Origin: Hermatobates lingyangjiaoensis
Lineage: Eukaryota; Arthropoda; Insecta; Hemiptera; Hermatobatidae
Assembly: GCA_026182355.1 (NCBI GenBank)
Contig: JAPFBL010001617.1
Location: 3,197,001 to 3,261,000, forward strand
Direction of reading: 5' to 3'
Length of the DNA: 64,000 bases
Position 1 is the stretch's first letter. Each line of letters starts with the position of its first letter. Shown one piece after another: positions 53,800-64,000 of the stretch. The translations under genes were made by a program, and so were the position numbers. The notes beneath the pieces are model-generated. The model had not been told where the DNA came from. It saw only the letters and a program-made list of their open reading frames with translations, and did not search any database.

Positions 53800-55074
53800 T
53801 ACACAGCCAACAGTCCGACTTGCTTCAACTAACAACTAATTAAATGAACAAATACCTTAGAGCAATGTGGGTCAAAGTACCTCGGAGAGTCCACCAACAA
53901 CAAAGTCATTGAATAATTTTATTTAAATTATTAATTCAAATACATTTATGAATAATGTAATGCATAATAGGTATAACTCAATTAAGAGAAAGATGTGCTT
54001 CTATTAAAAAAAATTTTATGTATACATACAATATACAGAGCAATGAACATGTACATAAAACAAAACATAACAAACCTGGGGCAGCAGACAAAGGCAACTA
54101 ACTCTTTAACAGAAAGACTGCTATCGACAATAAACTTCAATATTTTTTAAAAACAAAATAGTACTAAGAGAGTTAGTATACCTACAGCTGCAAACCTTGG
54201 TTGAAGTTGAGAATTAAGTTTTCGAAAATAAGCCTTCTAATTTATTTGAATACATCCACTTACCGAATTAAATTATACATCACTTTCGTAACACATATAT
54301 ATATATTTAAATTCAGTTAAGATAAATTCAAATAATCACTATTGTACTTACTCACATTTAAAATAAATCCTTCATTATTTGCTTATAACAATATACTATG
54401 GTTTGAAAACAGCTAATCATAAAAAACAGCTGTATTTTAAACAAAAATGATACCTAGAAAAAATATTAAAAATTAAAAACAAAATACACCAAACTTAGTT
54501 TTTAAACAAATGACTGAATTTACACATTTAAATTAACAATATATTGAAGCAGAACAAATAAGAAAAGTTACACAGAAGGAACTTGTAATTATCAATTAAT
54601 ATAGGAATACATTATAAAGAACAAAATCATTTTTTTGCAGCAAACAGTGAAACAAAAGCATGCTGAAATTAGAGTTCTGAATTAACTCATTGTCAGCAAT
54701 TTTAAGAGATGATTCAAATTATAAATGGACTTTATAAGGAAGAGAAACTCTTACCTCTTAAGAAGTCAAAAGTAATGAAGCTGTTACTAAAATCATTACA
54801 GAAACAAAATAAGAAATCTACTGTAAGTAACTAAGTATGCAATCAACAGTGAAGCTCACTTTATATATACATAATAAATGTGGTATATATAAAGTAGCAG
54901 ACATAATTTTTCCACAAGATAAAGGTAGGGATTTCTTTTGAATGAAGCTAAAAACCGACAATATTGAGGGAAGGAATTTTGCTAGCAGTGGGGAGGAGTT
55001 GTGAGAGGGTTGTTGGGTTGGTGTCAAGGCTGGGGCCACAGGAGGCAGCACAGGGTTGCCCCCAACAAACCTGA
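53800..55074. other. AT-rich region, possibly 3' UTR of the proline-rich gene
   Basis: It follows the stop codon at 55075 on the minus strand. An open stretch at 54818-55078 is not joined to the coding frame. A poly(A) site could not be fixed. Confidence 0.35.
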
Positions 55075-55199
55075 TCATCTGAAGCGCGGAGGCATCATGG
55101 GAGTGAGCACATGGGGGCCAGGCTGAAAGGCAGCCGCTGCGGCCATGGGTGGTCCAGTCCCATACGGAAGACCCCCAGGCACCATTCCTCCCAGTACTC
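55075..55199 (-). CDS. Proline-rich protein, last coding exon
   Basis: 125 bp encoding VLGGMVPGGLPYGTGPPMAA, then AAAFQPGPHVLTPMMPPRFR and TGA. The acceptor is GTTCCAG (55201-55200). The low-complexity Pro/Gly/Met content resembles tails of RNA-processing factors (U1C, SmB, SF3-type proteins), but I cannot name the family. It joins in phase with 56311-56470. GC content is clearly above its surroundings, which supports real coding sequence. Confidence 0.7.
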
Positions 55200-56310
55200 C
55201 TGGAACACCAACGACAGGTAAATTACAAATATTTGCAACCAATTATGACGAAACTAGAAATATTAGAGAGGACCGTTACAGATTGAAAGACTATAATTTT
55301 TCTTTAGATCTTCATACAAAGTAAGTATCATACAAATGATGTACATTTAGCATTTTGAAATTTTGACTCATAATTTTCTTTAGGAGAAAACAAAGATCAA
55401 GTACTTTAAGAAATTTACCGTTACTTCTGTATCACTAGTTCAACATTACCACAAATATTGTCAAATTTAGTTATCGGTTTGCTATACAAGTCTTCTGTTA
55501 TACAGCTAACCCTGTGATTTTTTTTTTCAAAAAATAGAGCAAAAAGGAAAATAATTCGTTGCTAATTAAAAAATCATTTTTTCCTTATTGCTTTGCTTAC
55601 CCTTTTTTCAATAAAGCAATGAAATAATAGCAATACAGAAAAGGATGCTGAGGAATTCAAAAACATAACGATGGAATGTCTCCTACTATAGTCAGTTTTT
55701 TTTTAGCAATAATTGAAATTACACTGAATTGAGTAATCTCAGAGTTAAGTTTTGGTAATGATTTTAATGTTCACACTATTTCGAACTGTTTATAAAGTAT
55801 ACAACTCTTGTATCAGAGTTTATTTCCTAACAAACAACAAAACCAAATAATTGAAAATAATATTTCACAACAAAATTTTTTGCCAATTTAGTTTCCGATA
55901 ATTTTATTAATCGTGTGAACATTTATCGAAGTTAAACTTAAGAATCAAAATCTTAACAGTTTTACTTAACCCTAGGAGTCATGCATTATTTTACATCCCG
56001 TTTAAACACTCGTTGGATATGACAAACCCAGTTTTGAAAAAAATGTAATCACACATTAATCAGTAAAATTTATTAAATAAAAGGCAATACGCAACTAAAA
56101 TAACTTTTGTTTGAGGTATATAAAACTAGGAATTATTAAATTTGAACTAAACTCTAATCTCTAGAAATTACAAAACTGTAACATAAAAAAAATGTAAACT
56201 TAGGTGAAAAAATAATGTGCTATTATTCCACCAGTTAATACTGTTAAAATATAATAAAGCAAAGACTAAGTCATAAATTGTTATAACTTCTCTACTGTAA
56301 GCTAAATGAC

Positions 56311-56470
56311 CTGGAGGCAGATGAACAGGTGGTGGCCTCAAAACGGGCATATTGGTCGGTATAATGGGGATAGCCGGTGGTCGCATGAGAGGAGGGCACG
56401 CTCCAGCCATAAGAGCCATAGTACCAGGAGGAAGCATGCCAGCTGTTGGTACTGCAGCTCTTCTCTTGTC
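56311..56470 (-). CDS. Proline-rich protein, penultimate coding exon
   Basis: 160 bp: DKRRAAVPTAGMLPPGTMAL, MAGACPPLMRPPAIPIIPTN, MPVLRPPPVHLPPG. Acceptor TTGTTTACAG. The donor G|GTCATT is weak, but it is the only one that joins the last exon in frame. Internal short Pro-rich repeats, no known domain. Further upstream exons must lie to the right, possibly out to the GC-rich patch at 63.1 kb. Confidence 0.65.
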
Positions 56471-56613
56471 CTGTAAACAACATTCTATTTTTAATAAATA
56501 AATCCAAGAAAAATCTTATACTTAGGTACTAAACATAAACAGTATAATTTAAAAATATTCATTGTTATGTTAAAAAAAACAAGTAAAATACTACAAATTA
56601 TTTTAATACTTAC

Positions 56614-56636
56614 CATAATGGCATTGTAATACACCA
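56614..56636 (-). CDS. Possible 23-bp microexon of the proline-rich gene
   Basis: Acceptor AACTTCAG and strong donor ATG|GTAAGT enclose 23 bp reading (x)VYYNAIM, in phase with the following DKRR. Supported only by splice signals and phase. Confidence 0.3.
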
Positions 56637-56639
56637 CTG

Positions 56640-57600
56640 AAGTTACTGAGAAGTATATTTAATGCAGAATTTATTAGTACTTTAAACAAATTAAAAAACA
56701 ACCAATATAAAAAAACAAATTAATAAAAAATGTAATAGTAATTGTGGTTTCTGTCAAATTTTATTGCTGCTTATTTATAGAAACGACAGACTTTTAAATA
56801 CGTAAAATCAATAAGACCTTTCAAACTAAATCCTAGAAATATGGAGAACAAATACACAACAAGTGTAAGCAGTTAATTGCATTGGGTAACAATTATCAGT
56901 ACCCTACGGATACAATACATACAATAAAATAAACCAAAAAGGAAGTTCTTATTAAGAGTGATCTGAAGGTATTGCTTGAACTGATAAAAAATTAAATATT
57001 TACCCCAGTTCAACATTTGTCTTTCTGTCTTAATTTATGCAATATCTATGAGACATATATAACAAATCAATAATAAAAATACAAGAACCAAACAATAAAA
57101 GTAGCAGTTTTTATCTTAACTAAAAAAAAATTGAATAAAGGTTTTTATTGACCATTTAGAGCTATAAAAACCATATTTCCAGAATATTGTAGGGCATAAA
57201 AAAGAAAATTTACAAAACAATCCATTTCTAATTAATTTTAAATATAATTACAATGGAAAACATTTCGAGCATAGATTTCAATTCACTCCAACGATAATGA
57301 ACTGATCACATATATTAAATCAATTGTTCAAGAATTTCGTATTCAGAGTTTCATAAGGCCAAACGTTTCAACGAATATCTAAAGCAATTCATTCAAATTG
57401 TTTAAGGAGTAAATAAAAATTATCCTACCAATGATGCCATGAGCAAATTAATGATGGTTTGTCTTAATAAAAAATAGTATTGCAACCAACGTTTTAATAG
57501 AATGTAAAAAAAAACGGATTTCCAACATTCGATAAGTACACTTCATAATTTCTCGACCGAATTGAATGAAATTTTAGTTCTAACTAGTTTATTACGTGGG
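56640..57600. other. AT-rich DNA (intron or intergenic)
   Basis: No exon or repeat recognised. Confidence 0.35.
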
Positions 57601-57604
57601 CTAA

Positions 57605-57925
57605 TCAATAATTAAAGAGACAAATTGTTCTGGAGAAAAAAGTTGGTAGGACAAGTTTGTTACACCTAAAGGAATTTATATTGTAAAAGTGGGAATATAT
57701 ATATTATAATATCAATGATCAAACCACAATAAGAAATGGGAAAACAAGAATAAGATCTTTCAACCGTAACAAGCGGTCTTCGTCAGAGTCAAAATTTGAT
57801 CATTGATTGTTATTTTCACGTGTTTATCTGAAATCTTTTTATATTATAATATATAGTAGGAAAAGTACTGTGTAGTAAAAATACAGTTTTTTCTCCAGAC
57901 CAATTTGTCTCTTTAATTATTGAAT
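57605..57925. mobile_element. Hairpin target carrying a PLE family 1 mini fold-back
   Basis: Outer inverted repeat: 'aattaaagagacaaattgtt' (57611) opposite 'aatttgtctctttaattatt' (57904). Inside, at 57712-57800, lies a family 1 fragment with a minus-strand hammerhead core (CTGACGA 57780-57786; GAAA and AGATCT present; stem I changed to GACT/ATTC). Direct 'tatattataata' flanks the inner element on both sides, like a target duplication. Confidence 0.7.
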
Positions 57926-60630
57926 TATGTTTACAACATAATTATGAGAAATATACAATGAATTAACAACATAAAAATAAAAGGGAAATTATTTAAAAGT
58001 TTTCGTCTTTCATAAAAATATTAAATCAATGATTTCATTGCCAATATTCAATATACAGTAATTTCGATTGACTGACGGCCTCCACTACTATCATCAATTA
58101 AGTTAATATCGTAACCTACGAACCATTATTCTATTAATTGCCAATGACTTGAAATCTTCCAATATCAAAAGTTTGATTCAAAATGAACGATCACTTAGGC
58201 AGTAAGTAACTTACAATAATTTATTGTAAGTCTTTCGCAAAAAAAAAATATACGATTCAATCATGTCCAACCCTAGTAGTTTAAACCCATTTACAACAAA
58301 AGTTAGCGATTATGCAATCGTTGATTGAAATTTCATGCATAGAGTCATTGAATTCCTCGCTAACAAATACAAAATTAAATAGTTAAGAACTATATTCTAC
58401 AGGCACAAAAGAATACTCAGAAGGGCAACAACCTTTCTTTCCTAACTGTTAAAATAAAATATCAGTTTGCCAAAGTTATTTAGGACTTTCACTTAAAAAT
58501 CCAGCCTACAACTCCTCATTTAGTGTTATTTCTCAGAGATTTGTATGTTAATGCACATTTGCAATAACTCTGTTGTTAAATTGTAAAGAGATTAAATGAG
58601 GCACTTCGTACTATACTTAGTTTGAAATATGGGTGCCAGGATTTCCGAACCTGGAACTACTCTAACAGATTAGTACTCTCGATATCATTCTGGTACCAAT
58701 ATTAATAGTTTTAATGGTTTTCACAGCTTTCTGTAAAATATTGGGTTTAAAAGAAAATCTATAAAAGTAAAAAAAAAAGCCTGGATTTGCCCACTGTGAG
58801 TTTGGTCAAGTGTCAATCAACAAAATATGATCAAACCAATAACAATTAAACAAGATTATTAACAAATACCAGTCAAAACACACTACTTACAATGAACTGC
58901 GAATAACACACAGCGAAATAAGTGTAATTATAAGTCCACTTTAGATCGACTGACAACAAATTTACACTGGGGCATGACTAATTGATTTAACATTTTTTTC
59001 CTCATTTAAATGACAAATCACAATCAATGGAAGCGCAACTTGACACAGTATCTGGATGGATTGCTAAATACATCACAAAACGTTCACTTCAAGTCCCTTA
59101 ACGAACGATGAAAAACAGAACTTAGCATAATTGGCGTAGCAAGTGCTGTACACTAGCCAGCATAATAACAAATACTATTAAGTATTTTATTCTGAACATT
59201 TTTTGTTATACTGTATGACTCTTTAACATTGGTGGTTGTTAACTCTTAACAGTACATCCGAACTTATAATGATCTGTTCATTATAAACTTCGTAATGGAT
59301 ATCTCAATATCAAAAAAGAGTGATGTAAATAACATTACAACACTGTTTAAAGAAGGATTCTACTGATGATACGGCTTTTTAATTATGATGTAAACAATAT
59401 AACATATTGATCGCATAAAACTAGTTAATATATTATGTATTAATATTGATTTTATCAAGAGTAAAAATCTTTGACACTATCTGACTGGATCTGGTACATT
59501 GAAGTGTCTAGTTTCGTGTATTAACGAAATACCTTCGGCAAGCCTGATATTAATCAGAGAAATCTTCAGACAAAAATAGCTATAGAATTAAATTCAGGAG
59601 TATCTTTAAGGGATTTAAACTGGAACTTAACACGGCAAACATACTAGGTAATATTAATGAATAATAAATCCGGAAATACAACAATAAAAACTTGTTTCTT
59701 TTCCAGTTTTTTGAAATTTACATCATTAATATTCTGAGGTAAAAATGTTCTGAGGTATGAAATGGTCATTTCACTATCACTAGACTGTATTAATTATGTT
59801 TTATCTCTCGTCTTTTAAACTCTCAGGATCAACCCAACATATTAACAAGAAATTACATACATAAGAAAGGATTAGGAAGCTATTAAAAAAAAACATGAAA
59901 ATAATCATAAACAAATTATCAATTTCATTTTATGACGAAGTGTGAAGTAAGAAATGATAACCAATATTAAATACCATGAAAAAACACAACTGTAATTAAA
60001 TATGAATGATAAAAAAAACTAATAATTTGGATCAAAAAAATTATACAAAAATGTTATTTCCAAATCACATCAACCACTGAATAACAGGGAGATACCAAAA
60101 ATTCATCTGATTTTCTAATTACTAAATTCTATAAATTATCTATACAGAATTCAATATATACATCACAAGTAAACAATAAAACTTGTTAATGTTTTATAAA
60201 AAAAAATTTATCATCTCTAAAAAAAGATAAATATTTTTTAGTTTTGAAGTTTAAAATTTAGAATAATAATTATCAAGTTTTAAACAAACGAATTTCTATA
60301 TTATGTGTATATTAGACTACTTCATACAATTCAAGCAATCGAGTGGATAAACATATTTAAGTGTAGAAAAATTTAAAACCAGCACCATGATGTAAAATGC
60401 AAACTCTAAGTTATAATAGTTAGTAATCTACTAGTTCTTTAATAAACTTTCTGAAGCAGATTAACTAATTTTAGAAAGTTTTAATTTTCTTATTGAAAAA
60501 ATATTTAATCCTGAAAGTTATATTATTTTATTTATCTCTAAAATACTGTCATATTCCACTCACTGTAAATAATCCATTCTAACATTGTTTTATTTGTTAG
60601 ATGTTTATATATGATTTCTTATTATCCTTT
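57926..60630. other. AT-rich intergenic or intronic DNA
   Basis: No supported gene, RNA or known repeat. Confidence 0.35.
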
Positions 60631-60634
60631 GTTT

Positions 60635-60770
60635 GTAGGTCTATGAAAAAGGTTTTAAATAAAAACGAAACGTTGGCAACGAGAGTTTAATTTTTTAACC
60701 TAGAAAATTGACCGAATTCCGATAATACACCTATTCTTACAAACGGTCGATATATCTTTGAATTTTTTAT
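60635..60770 (+). mobile_element. PLE family 2 terminus, single copy
   Basis: 'ctatgaaaaaggttttaaat', 'gaaacgttggcaacgagag' and the end 'aaacggtcgatatatctttg'. Diverged from the copies at 17 and 29 kb. Confidence 0.7.
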
Positions 60771-61255
60771 ATTTTTACTTATATATAAGTCAGTATTTTT
60801 ACGTAAATTTCGTTACAAGAGTAGACTGAAATACCTACTCAAATGAAGTCAAATCTCGTCTTACATAGGACTCAGATAACAAACAAATAGCCCCAAGACC
60901 AACGCTGAATTAATACTTTACATCGTCTCATGAACAAATCGGGAAAAAATAATTTTACCTATAGACGAGGTTCACTGTATTGATTTAGATAATTAAAGAA
61001 ATATTTCTTCAGCCATTTTAAAGTACAAAATTAAGGCAAATAGTGAAACCATGAATGAAATACTTTATTTCAAAATTAAACATGAGCTACAAGAACTAGT
61101 AGAAATATGTATCACTCTAACAATAAGATAAATAATGTACATTTTCTTTTCGTACGGTAGGAGGAGAAAAAACAATTTTTTTCCTTAGGATAGTAAGTCT
61201 AACATTCGTCAGTAGAAACACTAATTAAGACAATATTTGGATATGTTCCCATATC
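60771..61255. other. AT-rich DNA
   Basis: Nothing recognised. Confidence 0.35.
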
Positions 61256-61259
61256 ATAT

Positions 61260-62220
61260 TTTCCTCAATTTCACACAGTGAGCAGGCACGGCAGGATTAG
61301 TTTCAACTCCAATTCTACAAAGGTGGGGGCCTGTAGATAATTATGTTTGGTTAACATCCTAAAATTGGTTGTAAATTCCTTTCCAGGCACCATCAGGTGA
61401 ACTCTTTTTCGTTGGTACGTGTCCTTTCACGCCTAGTCCGTTTCCCCTGAAATTGCAGTGGCTTGGGACCCACTGGTATGTGATCGAACACCCAGTACCT
61501 AGGAGTTTACGGACGACCTGTAGTGTACAGACAACTCTAGGGCTTGAGTTTCTTTTTGTAGACGTTAAGGCGAGGATAGCTGCCCTGGAACCTATGCAGA
61601 AGACCACTTTTCTTTTCCTTGTGGTTAAGGTTTTTACCATTGATGCAACCTGGTTCAGTTTGATATCCATACCAAAGTTGTTTCTCCTTCCCAATGCCAC
61701 CTTTCTTTCTAAAAAAAACCCTCACAAATGTACCCTACCCTGCACCCGCTAGTTTTTCATCACGGCCGCAGACCCATCCAAGTAAATGTGTAACCAGGGA
61801 TCTTTGGGGTACAGGGATAGCATCTTTTCAACAGCGAGGGACCTTAGCTTTTCTGGTTGCTCGATGCTCTTGCTCTTGTTCGTGTGCACTCCAATTCGTA
61901 GGATGACTTCGGGTAACTCAAAATTTAGGTCACCAGCGCCATCCTGAGCAGACAACAAACGAACTTCCAGTTGGACGTTGCCATGTTTTTCATTTAACTG
62001 GGCAACTCCGGACAGTAAAGATTTCTGCGCAGAGAGGCGTTCTGTTTTAAATGTATACTTATTCCAATATTGTACTGGCAGCCTCAGCGAGCAGAATTGC
62101 CCTTTAACTCGGCACAGTTTTAATAGATCAATTTCTGTTTGAATTTGCATTTTTCGGATAAGAGTGGACTTTGCAGCACCTGTTATTAGACGAAGTGATT
62201 TACATTTTGCAACAACTCAA
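61260..62220 (-). pseudogene. LINE ORF2 C-terminal remnant with RNase H domain
   Basis: Minus strand, from 62210 downward: SLRLITGAAKSTLIRKMQIQ (thumb/linker motif common in R1/I/Jockey ORF2), the 133-codon stretch 62150-61749 ending HIYLDGSAAVM (first RNase H Asp), then GSRAAILALTS (second motif), YQWVPSHCNFRGN (third motif) and a Cys-rich tail to 61260. Frameshifts near 61745 and 61640, stops after 61400. This arrangement points to an R1/I/LOA-type LINE. Inactive and 5'-truncated. Confidence 0.75.
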
Positions 62221-62600
62221 GCGGATAGTGCCTATGAAATATTCTATGGCAGCTCTTTTGCTGGCTGAAGTAACTTTGTACCTCCACTGCGTGGAAGCGA
62301 CATTGAAAGCTGCCTATTACGACTGTACCTTCCTCTAGTTCATTTTCCAATATTTCAACAACCGATACATTATTGGAGGGTTGTAGATAAAGGTGATCTT
62401 AAACTTCTTTCCCATTTTTCAGACAGTTACCAAAGCAGCCTCAAACTTATTTCTATCACTTTCGTTTGTATTTGAAATTTCGCTCTAATATACTGTTTGA
62501 CGCCAACTATAATGATTCATGATACCTGACGACGTCCTGTAGGCAGAGCATGCATATTATATTCAGCTGGTAATACTTAAGACAACCGGTTGATGCTCCA
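62221..62600. other. Unassigned mixed-composition segment
   Basis: Less AT-rich than the average and adjacent to the LINE remnant; it may be more of the same insertion, but no motif could be read. Confidence 0.3.
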
Positions 62601-62604
62601 GCCT

Positions 62605-62644
62605 CTATTGTTCCAAACATAATAGAGTTTGTTTGGAATAATAG
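62605..62644. repeat. Hairpin, 13-14 bp stem
   Basis: 'ctattgttccaaac' opposite 'gtttggaataatag' with one mismatch and an intervening 12 nt. Confidence 0.7.
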
Positions 62645-63039
62645 AGACGATATTAGTTCAGGTGGTCTCTTTTCAAAATAACTTCAAATTCTATACATCC
62701 TAGACTTGAAAAACATCCTGCATTCCAGCACTGTGCTATCAATCCTGTATCGATGAAACCCTTACAAAGCCTGATTAAATTTTTATGTTTTATATTGCTT
62801 TTCCTTTTTTCTGTTGCCTTGGGCTGGCTGTTTTAACATAGCAGTGATCGTTTAGCTCCTCTACACACTACTCATGTACGAGTAACCAGGGGGCACGTAA
62901 GAAAGTAAATAATGTACGTAAAAACAAAAAAATAAAATCTACGGGATCAAAATTTCCTGTAGATAAAATAAATACTCTACTATATACAGATCATTCGTGG
63001 TTGCTTCAAATATTTTTTAAATGGCATTAACCTGTTTTA

Positions 63040-63210
63040 AGTTTGTGGCAGTTGATGGAATATCTGTTGTGTGTGACGTCACAACGAGTTTGCGCAGTGG
63101 AAGTGGACATGGCGCGCTATGGAGGAGTGGGGATGACTCAGAAAATAAAACCAGCAGTAGCGCGACGGGAAATGAAGTTTCTAAAACTTGTATACTCATA
63201 TGGACGAATT
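63040..63210. promoter_or_regulatory. GC-rich patch with CRE-like TGACGTCA
   Basis: Contains several CG and GCGC dinucleotides in otherwise AT-rich DNA, with the palindrome TGACGTCA at 63074-63081 (cAMP-response-element consensus) and GCGCGC near 63112. A plus-strand frame starts at 63109 (MARYGGVGMTQKIKPAV..) but ends after about 38 codons. It may be a promoter with first exon; the direction is uncertain. Confidence 0.4.
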
Positions 63211-63239
63211 TTACTCAAACGTTAAGAAAAAAGTAAATG

Positions 63240-64000
63240 ATGACAAGAAATCATTCATAAGAAAAGTTCAAGGAAGAATCTAAGAGGAGAAATTTTTCAG
63301 ATTTCCAAATTCTTCAGACAATTGTATAACACTTTATGGATTTAGTATTGAGTCAGCAGTGGTTTAAAACAACTCCAGATCTACAGTTATTAATCTTGTC
63401 TGTTATAACATTTGTACGAACAACTAAGAGTTAAAAGAATTAATGACAGTGTGGCCGAAACAAGTAAATGATCTTACCATTTATTGCTAATGTTACCCAA
63501 TAAAACCGGTTAATCGTAACTTCATTAATGATTGTTTGTCCTTTATTCGTATCACTGTTAGGTTTATCTAAAGAAGATATCGTTAACAGAAAAGTGTTAT
63601 TCTTGTTTCCAAACTGACTGGTATTAGTAAAATAATGCACTTGACCAACGTTCTATTTCAGAAACCATATTACATTTACAAAAAAAATTTACTATTATTC
63701 AAAATTCTTCACAGATCTATATTCAGGTCATATTTCCAAGAATTCGATATAAATTAAAATCCAATTATTTAAACATAGAATGATCGTCAAGTAGTTAAGT
63801 TTTTCATTCCCCAAGAAGGCATATTTTATTTTTAAAATACCATAAGACTTCAATAAATTTTACACTACACATGCAAGTTCACACGTGATTAAGTTCGAAA
63901 GTAATAAGTAATCATTAGTCCTATACTGACAGCATATAGTTTAATGAGTTATTCACTTACCTATTTATTCAAGTATCAGGTGTTTTCCATTTATTATTTA
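63240..64000. other. AT-rich DNA at window end
   Basis: No feature supported. Confidence 0.35.

Overview
The window is strongly AT-rich eukaryotic DNA: short coding exons with GT/AG borders, large introns, microsatellites and dense transposable elements. The codons of its best gene, a mariner element, Helitrons and Penelope-like elements (PLEs) with GIY-YIG domains suggest an insect, possibly a hemipteran; the species cannot be named from this sequence.

Host genes. (1) A complete minus-strand gene for an SLC17-family anion/phosphate symporter (major facilitator superfamily) runs from 24923 down to 1377. Nine coding exons join in phase to a 468-residue protein, with the start ATG just after a splice acceptor at 24924. 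Its introns carry almost all mobile DNA in the first 25 kb: a dead Ty3/gypsy copy in intron 4, and in intron 1 a chain of PLE hairpins, nested Helitrons and a PLE reverse transcriptase remnant. (2) The last exons of an unrecognised proline-rich protein lie on the minus strand at 55075-56636. A GC-rich patch with a CRE-like site near 63.1 kb may be a promoter.

Mobile DNA. From about 16.3 to 61 kb the window is dominated by ends and partial copies of several PLE families. Most are fold-back (inverted-repeat) structures, many bounded by TA-dinucleotide runs. The ends carry hammerhead-ribozyme-like motifs in which the stem III segment is a different short palindrome in each family. The largest is a 2.28-kb palindrome (41482-43759) whose arms encode identical 155-residue GIY-YIG proteins. 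Nested insertions give a relative chronology: Helitron in Helitron in PLE fold-back (18.06-22.25 kb); unclassified 1.6-kb repeat A in PLE fold-back (27.09-29.07 kb); mariner in repeat A (35.69-38.56 kb). LINE remnants (38.9-39.5, 50.7, 61.3-62.2 kb), tRNA-derived SINE-like sequence (21.3-21.7, 43.95, 49.83 kb) and a 55-bp-TIR element (26.36-26.91 kb) complete the set.

The points most worth a second look are the palindromic stem III 'code' of the hammerheads, a self-contained 96-nt hammerhead hairpin at 34.6 kb, a Helitron with a 66-bp 3' read-through, and a threefold covarying double-hairpin repeat at 53.4-53.8 kb. All coordinates were derived by hand; repeat borders are accurate to a few bases where a junction is described and to tens of bases elsewhere.
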